Below are positions 49,293-59,389 of a stretch of 64,000 nt of DNA, piece by piece. The stretch covers positions 1,678,519 through 1,742,518 of the forward strand of contig BCJU01000003.1 of the NCBI GenBank assembly GCA_001600355.1. The letters run 5' to 3'. Every line of letters starts with the position of its first letter. The first letter of the stretch is position 1. This stretch comes from Meira nashicola (Eukaryota; Basidiomycota; Exobasidiomycetes; Exobasidiales; Brachybasidiaceae). The translations under genes were made by a program, and so were the position numbers. Below the pieces are notes generated by a model. The model saw only the letters and a list, made by a program, of their open reading frames with translations, was not told the origin of the DNA and searched no databases.

Positions 49293-52052
49293 ATGCTGTG
49301 TACAGCGAGTATAATAAAGCTGGTATGTCTACTCACCGTTGCCTTCCACTTAACACCTACAATCCTAGCTCATAACGCAATCATCGGTCCTCGACCGGTC
49401 AAAAGGGAATACGATACACATCATTACTACGCATTAGAGATACGCTCAACGCATAATCACATCGATCCAAGGGATGCTGCGAATGCTTTAGGCGTTGAGC
49501 TAGTGGATAGAGTTGGGGAACTAGCAGATCATTGGTTGGTACGTAGCGAAAAGCCATTGTCTATCGATGCTACCACCAATGTACAAAAACGATCACATTT
49601 GACCACATCAGAAGATCCCGTTTTACAACGATGGAGCTTGCTCAGCAGAGCAATTTCAACACCTTCTTTGGCAAAACGGGCATCGATTGAAGACGATCAC
49701 ATTTCTGCTGCTAAAGCAATTCGATCGCTGGAAAGACAAGAATTGCGTCATCGATACAAGCGAGATAAGATAATTTCGCCTTGGGACACACCACACTTAT
49801 TCCCTCAAATTCGCGACCCTATTCCCGTCCCAGGACCCGACCCTTATCCTGAACCGCTTCCTGTGCCTCCAAAGATAATTACCGGCAAGATCGCCAAGGC
49901 AAAAGAAGCTTTCTCAATCAATGATCCAATCTTTCCGGACCAGTGGCATTTGATCAATGATAAGAAGGAGAATTGGGACTTAAACGTAACTGGAGTATGG
50001 CAGCAAGGTGTGACTGGAAAGGGTGTAAATGTTTGTCTGATTGATGATGGAGTAGACCACAAAAGTCCAGATCTAAAAGAAAATTTCTTTGCAGGTGGCT
50101 CGTACGATTTCAATGCGCATACCGATTTACCTGAACCAAGATTGTCAGATGATCAACATGGAACAAGATGTGCCGGTGAAATTGCTGCAATGAAGAATGA
50201 TGTATGCGGTGTCGGAGTAGCATATAATGCACATGTATCTGGTGTTCGTATTTTGTCCGGCCCAATCACAGACGTCGATGAAGCAGCTGCTTTAAATTAT
50301 GGCTATCAAGATAACCACATCTATTCTTGCAGTTGGGGCCCTCCAGATGATGGGCGCAGTATGGACGCTCCAAAAGGTTTGATCGCAAAAGCTATCTTGA
50401 ACGGTGCTCAGAACGGCCGTGATGGCAAAGGCAGCATTTTTGTCTTTGCAGGTGGAAATGGTGGTGCTTCGGATGATCAATGTAACTTTGATGGATACAC
50501 AAACAGTATTTATAGTATGACAATCGCTGCAGTTGATCGGGAATCTTTACATCCTTATTATTCGGAAATGTGTTCAGCTATCATCGCCTCAGGTTGGAGC
50601 TCCGGTTCGGGAGATCACATTCACACCACAGATGTTGCCTGGAATGGCGTCAATCGATGCACAACAAGTCATGGAGGTACAAGTGCAGCTGCACCTTTGG
50701 TTGCCGGTGTGATTGCTCTAGCGCTCGAAGTTCGTCCTGATCTGACTTGGCGTGATATGCAACATATTGCTGTACGATCCGCTGTTATGATTAACCCGCA
50801 AGATCCGGATTGGCAAAAAACACAGGCTGGACGACATTTTAATCATAAATTTGGATATGGTGTGATTGATGCATATCAATTCGTTGAAGAAGCACGTCGT
50901 CATACTCTTGTTAAACCGCAAGCTTGGATGGAAGGCAAGAATATAACTATTCCTAAAGATGAATCTCTCATGACCAATTCGGGAGTCAAGAGTACTTTTG
51001 AGGTAACCGAACAAATGTTGAAAGATGCAAATGTGGAGTCATTAGAACATGTTACCGTTCGAGTTTGGATCACTCATGATCGTAGAGGAGACTGCAATAT
51101 TGTCTTAACCAGTCCACACGGAACAAAGAGTGTTTTAGCACGACCACGCAGGTACGATGACGCTACTACTGGTTTCCCTGGTTGGGGTTTCTCAACGTTG
51201 AAGCATTGGGATGAATCGGCTATCGGTACTTGGACGATGGAAGTGTTTGATCGTGCCAATCCTGATAAGGTTGGTAACTTTTGGGCATGGTCGATGACTT
51301 TATGGGGAGCTGCGATTGATTCAGACAAAGCGGTGCCATGGAATTTCCCTACCGATAGTGTCGAATATCATGAGACTTTAGCTGCAGCACCGGCAACAAC
51401 TATCATCCATAAACCACCAGGACAGTTGACCAAGCCTACAGATCATTTGCCATCAGATCATGGTACTGCACCTGGCGAATCCCATAAAGGATTTACCAAT
51501 CCTGAAGCTGATACAGGCTATATTAAAGGACTTAAGAAGAATTCCACTTGGCTGTTTGCTGCCTCAGGGATCGTTTTCATCTTTGTGGGTTCAATGGTGG
51601 CATTCTTTATTATTCGAAACAGACGTCATAGACGTGATGCGGCTGCAGAAGCGTATGAGTTCGTACCAGGAGAAGATGATGATGACGATACTTTACCGAT
51701 GGGACGTCTAGAACGTGGAGTAGTCAATGGTCAGAGAAAGAAGAGAAGCAAGCGAACCAAAGAACTGTACGATGCATTCGGTGAAGGAAGTAGCCAAGAA
51801 GATGAAGAGGAAGATGATGAACAAGGATTACTATCTTCGCGAAATAATCAACACAAAAAAGGGGCATATCACGATGACCCAGAAGATGAAGAAACCGATA
51901 CAAGATTCGCAATTGAAGATGAAAACGAACCGAAAAGTGCTGATCCTCAATCGCAAAAGACAAAAGAGGGTAATTTATTGTTTGATGCTTCTCATGAAGA
52001 AGAACAAAGCAGCGATGGAAATAGCTGGCAAGACGTCCACAAAGAAGGATGA
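49293..52052 (+). CDS. KEX2: Kexin (Kex2-type proprotein convertase)
   Basis: This 919-residue protein is the Golgi subtilase that cuts secretory precursors after Lys-Arg or Arg-Arg. A signal peptide (1-26) and a pro-region end at a dibasic site ('HRYKR', near 157). The catalytic residues are visible: Asp251 in 'CLIDDGVDH', His289 in 'DDQHGTRCAG', Asn389 (oxyanion) in 'FAGGNGGASD' and Ser464 in 'SHGGTSAAAPLVAG'. The P domain follows to about 680. One transmembrane helix starts at about 753 ('WLFAASGIVFIFVGSMVAFF'), with a basic stop-transfer segment. The long acidic cytosolic tail includes 'EAYEFVPGEDDDD', a Tyr-based retrieval-like signal. All parts of a functional kexin are present. Confidence 0.97.
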   Translation: MLCTASIIKLVCLLTVAFHLTPTILAHNAIIGPRPVKREYDTHHYYALEIRSTHNHIDPRDAANALGVELVDRVGELADHWLVRSEKPLSIDATTNVQKRSHLTTSEDPVLQRWSLLSRAISTPSLAKRASIEDDHISAAKAIRSLERQELRHRYKRDKIISPWDTPHLFPQIRDPIPVPGPDPYPEPLPVPPKIITGKIAKAKEAFSINDPIFPDQWHLINDKKENWDLNVTGVWQQGVTGKGVNVCLIDDGVDHKSPDLKENFFAGGSYDFNAHTDLPEPRLSDDQHGTRCAGEIAAMKNDVCGVGVAYNAHVSGVRILSGPITDVDEAAALNYGYQDNHIYSCSWGPPDDGRSMDAPKGLIAKAILNGAQNGRDGKGSIFVFAGGNGGASDDQCNFDGYTNSIYSMTIAAVDRESLHPYYSEMCSAIIASGWSSGSGDHIHTTDVAWNGVNRCTTSHGGTSAAAPLVAGVIALALEVRPDLTWRDMQHIAVRSAVMINPQDPDWQKTQAGRHFNHKFGYGVIDAYQFVEEARRHTLVKPQAWMEGKNITIPKDESLMTNSGVKSTFEVTEQMLKDANVESLEHVTVRVWITHDRRGDCNIVLTSPHGTKSVLARPRRYDDATTGFPGWGFSTLKHWDESAIGTWTMEVFDRANPDKVGNFWAWSMTLWGAAIDSDKAVPWNFPTDSVEYHETLAAAPATTIIHKPPGQLTKPTDHLPSDHGTAPGESHKGFTNPEADTGYIKGLKKNSTWLFAASGIVFIFVGSMVAFFIIRNRRHRRDAAAEAYEFVPGEDDDDDTLPMGRLERGVVNGQRKKRSKRTKELYDAFGEGSSQEDEEEDDEQGLLSSRNNQHKKGAYHDDPEDEETDTRFAIEDENEPKSADPQSQKTKEGNLLFDASHEEEQSSDGNSWQDVHKEG

Positions 52053-52182
52053 TTATAAAATAAACTTTCGAACTCATTCTGTATGTTTACTAACAATTGC
52101 AAATTTTATCTTTTCACACATGGGGCTTAATGATGGAATAAGATCGTTATATGATACATGATGAGTTTGAAACCTTTACATT

Positions 52183-53103
52183 TTAACCTGCAAGTCTGGC
52201 CACGATTCGCTCAGCTGTAGTTTCCAGAATTTCTTCCCTTGCTCTCGTCACTTCAAATACAGTTCGCAAAGCACGAGAAGAGGATTGATCGCTGCGTAAA
52301 CGTAGAATGGCACTTTTGCTACGTAATTCGATTGCTAAATCTTCTGCTTCGATCCACCTTTTGCCTTGAGCATTATGAGTACCCATTGCAAAATTCTGTT
52401 GTGGAGTTGAGTAGGAAGGTGGAGATTTTTCATCTTTTTTCATTTCTTGTAAGGTCATTGCAACGCTCGAAGGGTCTGGTCTAATAATACCAATCCTCCT
52501 TCCTCTTTGAATGACCAGATCTTCAATCCTGCATTTTGGCTGATGATAAGCAAATAAATCATTCTCACCTTCTTCATCATCACCCAAAGTTGATTCAAGA
52601 AGTGAGCTTTCGAATGATTCAACATCTGATCGTACCGATGCGGCTACGAAAAGATCCAATATTCTTGTTTCTCTACCTGCACCTCCACTGCTTCTACGTG
52701 ATGAAGATGATTGTAATGCATCAGAATTTGCAAGTCTGCTACGTACAATCACAGGTTCAAATGTTGAAGGTATCATTTGTCCTGCTGGATAAGGATCGGT
52801 CGTATAAGGTGCACGAACTCTGTTCATATATCTTTGAATATATTTTGATCGTAATAAATGCATGCATAACAAATAAAAATCTTTCGAAGCAAAACGAACA
52901 TTTTTGTGTAAATTTGAGTATCCTATCGCTTGTTGTTCAGCTGAAAGTTTTGAATCGATCAAATAACTTAAAATCATTAAAATCAAAGATTCATCTAATC
53001 CTCTTGGTTTGCTAAAAGGTTTTCCTTTACCGTTACCATGATTAGCAACTGTTTCATATGCTGGCGGTGGTAAAGCACCTAATACTTCTGATAATCGACC
53101 CAT
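52183..53103 (-). CDS. Unknown protein with an F-box-like N-terminal segment
   Basis: I do not recognise this 306-residue protein. Residues 36-90 ('GLDESLILMILSYLIDSKLS' then 'NVRFASKDFYLLCMHLLRSK') have the spacing of an F-box: an L-P/D-x-x-L...I-L helix followed by a second helix with 'SKDFY'. Such a domain would bind Skp1. The remainder is Ser-rich and acidic in the middle ('SSLLESTLGDDEEGEND') and has a charged C-terminal helix ('RALRTVFEVTRAREEILETT'). No substrate-binding repeats are visible. The ends of the gene look firm: ATG after a short leader and no introns needed. Confidence 0.55.
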   Translation of the reverse strand: MGRLSEVLGALPPPAYETVANHGNGKGKPFSKPRGLDESLILMILSYLIDSKLSAEQQAIGYSNLHKNVRFASKDFYLLCMHLLRSKYIQRYMNRVRAPYTTDPYPAGQMIPSTFEPVIVRSRLANSDALQSSSSRRSSGGAGRETRILDLFVAASVRSDVESFESSLLESTLGDDEEGENDLFAYHQPKCRIEDLVIQRGRRIGIIRPDPSSVAMTLQEMKKDEKSPPSYSTPQQNFAMGTHNAQGKRWIEAEDLAIELRSKSAILRLRSDQSSSRALRTVFEVTRAREEILETTAERIVARLAG

Positions 53104-53442
53104 CCTGAAGAATGGTATGGATGAATGTGGAGAAAAATGATAGAATAGATCACCGCTGCTTGTAGTTTAATCTACTCATAAAAGGCGGTGTTGGTTTCAT
53201 GCATGATGCACCACCACACGCACACACACAATTTAAAGGCCGTGCTTGTACCGGTGTGTATACTTTAGCGTGTATCAATTAAAGCAGCAGCAGGCTATGC
53301 ATCTTCGGACAAACAATCCGAATTTCCTTTACACTCGGACAAATTTAAGGAGGTCTAAACACCTAATTTCTAATCCATCATCATTTCCAATTTTAACAAT
53401 CATACTCGATGCTATACAACAATAATTGAATGTGGCTACAAA
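53104..53442. other. Divergent promoter region
   Basis: The 339 bp between the F-box-like gene and the 5-phosphatase gene hold a short CA repeat (about 53213-53230). No gene. Confidence 0.5.
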
Positions 53443-56400
53443 ATGGCAGAGGAAGAGGAGGAAAAGGTCTCTTTTGCCAATTTACGATCTCGATTTGAGG
53501 CATTGGCAGCCAAACCTGAGCCACCGATCAACAAACCATTACCTTTAACTCACCCAGTGCCATCATCATCGTCTACAAATACAATCAATCATCCGGATAC
53601 AAATGGATACTTAAAAGCTTTTGAAAATCCGCCGCCAATTGTTCCACGAAGACCGCTCACACCTTCTAAAAGTTTGCCATCTGTCTCTAATTTTCCTGGA
53701 GCTTTGGAAGCTTTAGCATATGCAGACACACCACCATCACGATCAGGTACTCCAGCAGCACCTTCGCCGCCCCCACCTCCAATTCCAATTCGACCAAGTA
53801 AACTACAAATTCCATCAAACTTACCAAATACAACGTCAATCTCTCTAGATGAAGGTTCCGATCTTTATTCTGCTCCGTCAGAAAGACCGCCTCCTGTACC
53901 ATTGCAAAAAGCAGCGGATGAACATGCAAAGTTCATGGCAAGCCGTCATAGAACTCACAGTACATCAGAAGCTTTGAGGGTATTGCAATCTGCTTCACAC
54001 AAGCTGACGCATTTAGGAAGACATGCTTCAGAACATCGAAGGCCTGACGATGGATCTGGAAATAGTACGCCAAACGACTTTGATTCACCTGCTTTCAATC
54101 CAATCACTTCTCCACCAAACGGAGGAAATGATATTCTTCCTCCGCCACCTCGTAGGATGTTACAACCAAAGCCAAAGCATGCTGATTCTGGAAACCGATC
54201 TCCAAGTTTCAATGAATCATATTCCAATTCAAACAAATCCTTGCCGCCTTTACTCACAGGAGAGGAAGTTGAATCTTCGAGCGATACAGAAGAAGAGGTC
54301 ATGTCAGCCTATCCATACGAATCGAAACCTGTTCCAAACACCCCTGATGAATTACCTGACGCTTCTCGTGCAAATCGTAGGCCACCTGATTACATTCCTC
54401 CGAGAGTGATACCATCGAAAGGAGGGCATACATCTGCAGTAGCAATTCACAAAGACATAGTTGTGGTAGGCCATCACGACAAATTACGCTTTCATGTGGC
54501 GAATGGAGGTCGGGATCCGTTTGTACAACATATTTCTTTAGGTCAAGAGCGACGTGAGAATCGCTTGAGTGCGTTGTGTTTCCCTTCAAGAGGTAATGGA
54601 AGATATCTGTGGTGCGGAACAAAGGAAGGCGATATGTTTGAATACGATCTAGAAGGAATGCGAGTAAAATCAAATCGTACGAATGCGCATACAGGACCAG
54701 TGCTTGTTTTACAAAGGGTGAAGAACGATATGATAAGCATTGATGAAAGTGGAAAAATTTGTACTTGGCTAGCCAAAGATCAATCGTCTCCATCACTCAA
54801 AGATGCTCCAGTCACGCAACGTATTGCGATTGAAAGATACTCCTGTGTTTTTGTGTTGGGAGAGGAGGTGTGGGTAGCTTCTGCAAATGATGTTTCCGGA
54901 TCTACTACTAGGACACCAAAGGTACGCATTTATCGTCCCTTTACGATAGATAAACCTTTTAATGCAAACTCTAGACCTGTAGGAATACCTGAAAATGTCG
55001 GGCCAAGTCATATCGGTCTCATTTCTAGTGCAGCTATTGTCCCTCTGCAACCGGATTATGTGTTTTTAGGTCATCAGTCTGGACATATATCTGTATGGAG
55101 TCGATTCACATATTCATGCGTTCATGTTCAACAGCTCAACATGGCAGGTGTTACCTCTTTGTGTGGTGTTCGAGGTCACTTTCTCTGGGCGGGAAGCAGA
55201 CATGGAGAAATTCGAATTTTTGATGTTCGAGAACAACCATGGCAAGCGATCAAAATTTGGCAAGCAAATAAAGCTGGAGCAGTTATTCAGCTGATTGTTG
55301 ACCCATCACCCATTGATGATGGAAAATTACAAGTATTATCCACCTCTTTGGAGGGTGAAATACATATTTGGGATGGCCTTCTCAAAACTGATTGGATGAC
55401 TGTAGAACTTGAACGTCGTTTGACAGAGTATTCTACCTTCCGCACTCTTAAAACATTCCATCTCACATTCAACATTGACGCTGCTACTGTGATGGACTTT
55501 GAAGGACACGAATTACCTGGAATGGAATTGCTACAAGAACATGAGATGCCGGATGTGATAATTATTGGATTTCAAGAGCTGGTTGATTTAGGAGATACAC
55601 GTATTATGGCAAAGAGTTTAATTTTGGGCGGCGGAAGAAGAAGTAAGCAAGCTGATGCAGGAGAACGATTGAGTCATCAAGCAAGAGCTTGGACGCAGAG
55701 GTTGTCGGTGGAAGTGCAAAGAAGATTTCCAGGTTTCAAGCTGCTTTTGCAAGACAGTCTTGTGGGCCTCTATACTGCTATCTTTGTGAAGGAAAGTGAG
55801 CTTCCAGCAATTCGTGATCCAGGCATTGCTACAATCAAGACCGGATTTGGAGGTAGGATGGGTAATAAAGGTGCAATTGTTGCTTCTATGCGAATCGATG
55901 ATACACCTTTGGCATGGATCAATTGTCATTTAGCCGCGGGACAGAGGCATACTCGGCAAAGAATTGCGGATTTGGTCAATATATTCGAGTCTACCTTGAG
56001 TCAAAAAGTAAGCAATCAAAGACTAGATTATGAAGTTGATGCTTATGCTGGCGGAGGTGACGGTTCAATGATTTTGCCGGATCATGAGATTGTCTTCTTG
56101 TCTGGTGATTTAAATTATCGCGTTGACCTTAGAAGGGAACAATGTTTTGATCTTATACGGAGGGAGGATTGGCAAGGTTTAATTGCAAAAGATCAATTAA
56201 AACGTCAACTAGAGGAAAATTCAGGGCATCGATTGAAACCTTTCCGTGAGGCTATGATTCAATTTGCGCCAACGTACAAGTATGATCGACAAACAGACTC
56301 TTTTGATTCAAGTGAAAAACAACGTGTGCCTGCTTATTGCGATCGAATATTGTGGTATTCAAGAAGTGAAGATGCTCATGCTATTCAATGTTTACAGTAT

Positions 56401-56580
56401 ACTTCTCAACCTCACATCAAAATGAGCGATCATAGACCTGTTGTCGGTAGATTTTCTTTTCAAATCCGTAAAGCCGATCCTATACGCAGAAAAGCAGTTC
56501 TTGATGAATTGCTCGTAGATTGGCAAATCGCTCAAGCTGAACGATTAAGGGCTGCGCGAGAATATTATATGTCGTCTTGA
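53443..56580 (+). CDS. Inositol polyphosphate 5-phosphatase with N-terminal beta-propeller
   Basis: This 1045-residue protein has three parts. Residues 1 to about 315 are disordered and Pro/Ser-rich. About 325-650 forms WD40-like repeats ('LSALCFPSRGNGRYLWCGTK', 'SGHISVWSRFTYSCVHVQQL', 'GEIRIFDVREQPW'). The catalytic domain, about 665-1025, has 'IIIGFQELVDLGDT', 'GFGGRMGNKGAIVASM', 'FLSGDLNYRVDLRR', 'PAYCDRILW' and 'SDHRPVVGRF', the defining motifs of Mg2+-dependent 5-phosphatases that act on PI(4,5)P2 or inositol phosphates. The first motif is 'HLTFNIDAAT' instead of the usual 'TxNVNG'. A propeller plus 5-phosphatase layout is known from plant FRA3-type enzymes and occurs in fungi. It probably controls membrane phosphoinositides. 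One exon. Confidence 0.88.
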   Translation: MAEEEEEKVSFANLRSRFEALAAKPEPPINKPLPLTHPVPSSSSTNTINHPDTNGYLKAFENPPPIVPRRPLTPSKSLPSVSNFPGALEALAYADTPPSRSGTPAAPSPPPPPIPIRPSKLQIPSNLPNTTSISLDEGSDLYSAPSERPPPVPLQKAADEHAKFMASRHRTHSTSEALRVLQSASHKLTHLGRHASEHRRPDDGSGNSTPNDFDSPAFNPITSPPNGGNDILPPPPRRMLQPKPKHADSGNRSPSFNESYSNSNKSLPPLLTGEEVESSSDTEEEVMSAYPYESKPVPNTPDELPDASRANRRPPDYIPPRVIPSKGGHTSAVAIHKDIVVVGHHDKLRFHVANGGRDPFVQHISLGQERRENRLSALCFPSRGNGRYLWCGTKEGDMFEYDLEGMRVKSNRTNAHTGPVLVLQRVKNDMISIDESGKICTWLAKDQSSPSLKDAPVTQRIAIERYSCVFVLGEEVWVASANDVSGSTTRTPKVRIYRPFTIDKPFNANSRPVGIPENVGPSHIGLISSAAIVPLQPDYVFLGHQSGHISVWSRFTYSCVHVQQLNMAGVTSLCGVRGHFLWAGSRHGEIRIFDVREQPWQAIKIWQANKAGAVIQLIVDPSPIDDGKLQVLSTSLEGEIHIWDGLLKTDWMTVELERRLTEYSTFRTLKTFHLTFNIDAATVMDFEGHELPGMELLQEHEMPDVIIIGFQELVDLGDTRIMAKSLILGGGRRSKQADAGERLSHQARAWTQRLSVEVQRRFPGFKLLLQDSLVGLYTAIFVKESELPAIRDPGIATIKTGFGGRMGNKGAIVASMRIDDTPLAWINCHLAAGQRHTRQRIADLVNIFESTLSQKVSNQRLDYEVDAYAGGGDGSMILPDHEIVFLSGDLNYRVDLRREQCFDLIRREDWQGLIAKDQLKRQLEENSGHRLKPFREAMIQFAPTYKYDRQTDSFDSSEKQRVPAYCDRILWYSRSEDAHAIQCLQYTSQPHIKMSDHRPVVGRFSFQIRKADPIRRKAVLDELLVDWQIAQAERLRAAREYYMSS

Positions 56581-56749
56581 GATAGAAGATACCTTACAAA
56601 TTTGTATTTTATAAACTTATAGAATTGTGATAATATCCTTTGGAAGTCAAAATTCACTTTAACAGATAATGAGGTCACCTTTTAGAATGCTTAATGGATA
56701 ATAAAATACAGATATGAGATAAAGACGTTTACATTTCCTTCTTCTTTCT

Positions 56750-57631
56750 TTAGAAATCTTCTTTGCCTGTGAAAGCGGAAAAGTTTTGCTTGGACCAAGG
56801 AGCATCGGCACTTGAATTGCCGTTCTGTGGTAGGATGGCACTATTTGCCAAATATTGAGTTAAGCCTGCAGAAACTGGAAGAGTGGTTGCACCATTCGTA
56901 CGGGTAAGACCGAAAGGTGAAGTGGTGGGTAATTGACGAAATTGTTTAGGTTCTTGAAATTGAGCATTAGAAAAGGTTTGATTTTGTTGATCTTCTTGTG
57001 CGAATGTATCTCTTGTTCTTTTTAAATCTGAAGTACCAGATTGACCACTAACACTTCCATCGATCATTGCATCATCCTCTTGTAATTCATCATCGAAGAA
57101 ATGAGCTGCTAAAGGATCAACATCTTCACCTTGTTCGGAATTATTATTTGAAAGATTTAAAGCTGAACTATTTTCCAATAAATTAGGTCGAATACCCATT
57201 CCACCAAAAGGTTGTAATTCATTGACGTATAAAGGAGCACTTTGTGTTCTTTGAAATGCTTTTCGATTAGATTTAACGGCATTTAAGACGTCATTTTCAG
57301 TTACCAATCCTGTACTTGAAGTTAATGCATTCAGATTAAGATTTGTCGAAGAAGTTGAACATGAAGGTGGTGGAGAACCATAACCACGATTAACATTAAA
57401 ACGAGTACGCATACCTATACTCTCTAATTGACTTCGTAATTCTGGAGCAACTGCTGCTTCTTCTTGATAACTTCTTTGACGTTGAGCAGATGCACCAAAA
57501 GCTGGTGCTCTAGTCGTTGCATTTAATGTATTTGGTTGTACATTTTCGATATCATCTTTTGGATTAACAATGTGAACTCGTTTTGAGGCAGGCTCTTCTG
57601 GCATTGAAGGTCGACGTTCAAATTCAAACAT
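56750..57631 (-). CDS. Disordered protein, possibly related to ribonucleotide-reductase inhibitors
   Basis: This 293-residue protein is mostly disordered (Asn, Ser, Gln, Thr). Near residue 72 is a short conserved-looking element, 'LESIGMRTRFNVNRGYGSPP'. It vaguely recalls the 'IG.R.R..V..GY' pattern I associate with fungal Spd1/Dif1-type inhibitors of ribonucleotide reductase, but I am not sure and cannot test it. A second segment reads 'NVLNAVKSNRKAFQRTQSAP', which includes a 14-3-3-like RTQSAP. Acidic patches ('DDELQEDDAMID') follow. Two ACGCGT sites lie upstream. The protein might act in S phase, but function stays unknown. Confidence 0.5.
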   Translation of the reverse strand: MFEFERRPSMPEEPASKRVHIVNPKDDIENVQPNTLNATTRAPAFGASAQRQRSYQEEAAVAPELRSQLESIGMRTRFNVNRGYGSPPPSCSTSSTNLNLNALTSSTGLVTENDVLNAVKSNRKAFQRTQSAPLYVNELQPFGGMGIRPNLLENSSALNLSNNNSEQGEDVDPLAAHFFDDELQEDDAMIDGSVSGQSGTSDLKRTRDTFAQEDQQNQTFSNAQFQEPKQFRQLPTTSPFGLTRTNGATTLPVSAGLTQYLANSAILPQNGNSSADAPWSKQNFSAFTGKEDF

Positions 57632-58013
57632 GATGCTGATTTTATCTTGTGTGTTTCGATGTGAGTGAAGTTGATGATGACGTTTGATGTTTATGATGAG
57701 AGCGGTTGAATTTCTAGTTCAAAAGCGCATTTATCTATTGAATCATATCATAAAAGAACTGCTTTACTCCTTATTTAAACGAAAGGGGGGCAGAGCGAGT
57801 GCTAATATTCCCTTCCATACACAAACGCCAAACTTTCTTTCCGCCCAAATCAAACACCCAACACAATGAATAGAAAAGGCGCGTCAATTAACGCGTAAGA
57901 ACGCGTGTAGACGTGAAGATTGCGTCTTACGAATTGTTTCTACTTGCTTAGTAAGAAAAGGAATATTTTTGCTGATTGCATTTATTCTTGCTAAAGTGTT
58001 ACGAAGAATATGA
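57632..58013. other. Divergent promoter with paired ACGCGT
   Basis: The 382 bp between the disordered protein gene and PUS4 contain the MCB pair listed separately. A short upstream open frame begins at the ATG at 58010 and overlaps the PUS4 start out of frame. Confidence 0.5.
57879..57906. promoter_or_regulatory. Paired MCB-like sites (ACGCGT x2, 10 bp apart)
   Basis: ACGCGT at 57891-57896 and 57901-57906 are exactly 10 bp apart, start to start, with GCGCGTC just before (57880-57886). The spacing puts both on one face of the helix. In yeasts ACGCGT binds MBF and marks G1/S genes. It lies about 260 bp from the minus-strand gene and 105 bp from PUS4. Confidence 0.45.
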
Positions 58014-59345
58014 ATGCTTCATTTTTCGAGTAAATCTTCATCTCTTTTTTGTATGCCTGCTTTGATGCTTATATCGCCTTTAATACGGCAAAGTAGCATA
58101 TTGATTCGTAATAGCAGAGTAGTAAGCCATGCAAGAAAGATGACGACTTCGATTGAATCAGAACAAGCTGTACCTTCGGCGGCCAAGGTGGAGGAGAAAG
58201 TCGTTTCCAATACAGATGTGCAAAATGGTGATGCTATCAAATCTCTCAAAAGGTCAGCTCAACCAGATCAACTTCCTTCATTTCCTGTTTCTGGTATCTT
58301 TGGTATTGTGAAACCTAGTGGACCTACTTCTATGCAAATTTTAGATAAATTAAAACCTATGCTTGGTAAGAGTAAGGTATTTCAAGTACTAGACAATAAA
58401 CAACAACAAAAATCACGCAGGAATCGCAGCGGTGGAAGTACAATACCAAAGTTAGGACAAGGAGGCACATTGGATCCTTTAGCAGATGGCGTTTTGATAG
58501 TTGGAATCGGAGCTGGAACAAAGAAGTTACAACAATTTCTTGATTGTTCCAAAGAGTATCGTACTGTAGGATTATTAGGTTGTTCAACATTATCATACGA
58601 TTCCCAAGATCCAATATTAGAACATATGCCGTTTGACCATGTTCAACAAGAAGATGTCAAGAAAGTCTTGCGTGATTTTGAAGGAGACATTATGCAATTA
58701 CCACCTCTTTACAGTGCTGTCAAGATTGACGGAAAGCGACTTTTAGATTATGCACGAGCAGGTGAAGATTTACCAAGACCGATAGAAGCAAGAAAGATTA
58801 CCGTTCATAAAGCATTCCTAGCTAAATGGCAAGAGCCAGATCAACACGAATATAATGCGCCCAATAAAGAATGTAGCGCAGAAGAGAGAAAGGTGGCAAA
58901 GAGGGCTAGGAGATTGGCAGGGTTAGATGCCAAATTGGCGGATACAGAAAAAGAAGAAGAATCGGATGCAGCAGTACCCATGAAACAGCGAGCTCCCACG
59001 TTCACATTGGATCTTACTGTATCTTCTGGAACATACATTCGAACGATCGTTCATGAAGTTGGACAAAAACTCAATTCGGCAGCACATGTCGTCAAATTGA
59101 CCAGAACAAGACAGGGTCAGTGGGTGGTACCGGGATATGAACGCAGCACGAACGATGCTGCATATTTACGGGAAGCAATCGAATGGGAAGTGCTGGAGAA
59201 AGCAATTTCAGAATATCACGAAGGGGAAAGTACAAAGAAGAGAAAGACGGAGAATGGACAAATTCAATCTATAAATAATGAACAAGATGGTCAAGAATTG
59301 CAAGAATGGGAAAAGCTCATCTTGGAAAGGATGGAAATTTGTTGA
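58014..59345 (+). CDS. PUS4: tRNA pseudouridine-55 synthase Pus4 (TruB family)
   Basis: This 443-residue enzyme makes pseudouridine 55 in the T-loop of cytosolic and mitochondrial tRNAs. TruB motifs are clear: 'GIFGIVKPSGPTSMQILDKL', 'GGTLDPLADGVLIVGIG' with the catalytic Asp at 154, 'KEYRTVGLLGCSTLSYD', 'PPLYSAVKIDGKRLLDYAR' and 'SGTYIRTIVHEVGQKL'. The first 42 residues look like a mitochondrial presequence (Ser, Arg, hydrophobic, no acid residues). A second ATG at codon 43 (MTTSIESE) would start the cytosolic form. Yeast Pus4 also has a spacer before the catalytic motif, as here ('NKQQQKSRRNRSGGS'). Confidence 0.93.
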   Translation: MLHFSSKSSSLFCMPALMLISPLIRQSSILIRNSRVVSHARKMTTSIESEQAVPSAAKVEEKVVSNTDVQNGDAIKSLKRSAQPDQLPSFPVSGIFGIVKPSGPTSMQILDKLKPMLGKSKVFQVLDNKQQQKSRRNRSGGSTIPKLGQGGTLDPLADGVLIVGIGAGTKKLQQFLDCSKEYRTVGLLGCSTLSYDSQDPILEHMPFDHVQQEDVKKVLRDFEGDIMQLPPLYSAVKIDGKRLLDYARAGEDLPRPIEARKITVHKAFLAKWQEPDQHEYNAPNKECSAEERKVAKRARRLAGLDAKLADTEKEEESDAAVPMKQRAPTFTLDLTVSSGTYIRTIVHEVGQKLNSAAHVVKLTRTRQGQWVVPGYERSTNDAAYLREAIEWEVLEKAISEYHEGESTKKRKTENGQIQSINNEQDGQELQEWEKLILERMEIC

Positions 59346-59389
59346 AATAAAGATTGAAGGGTATCCTATATGTACAATATTACATGCGA

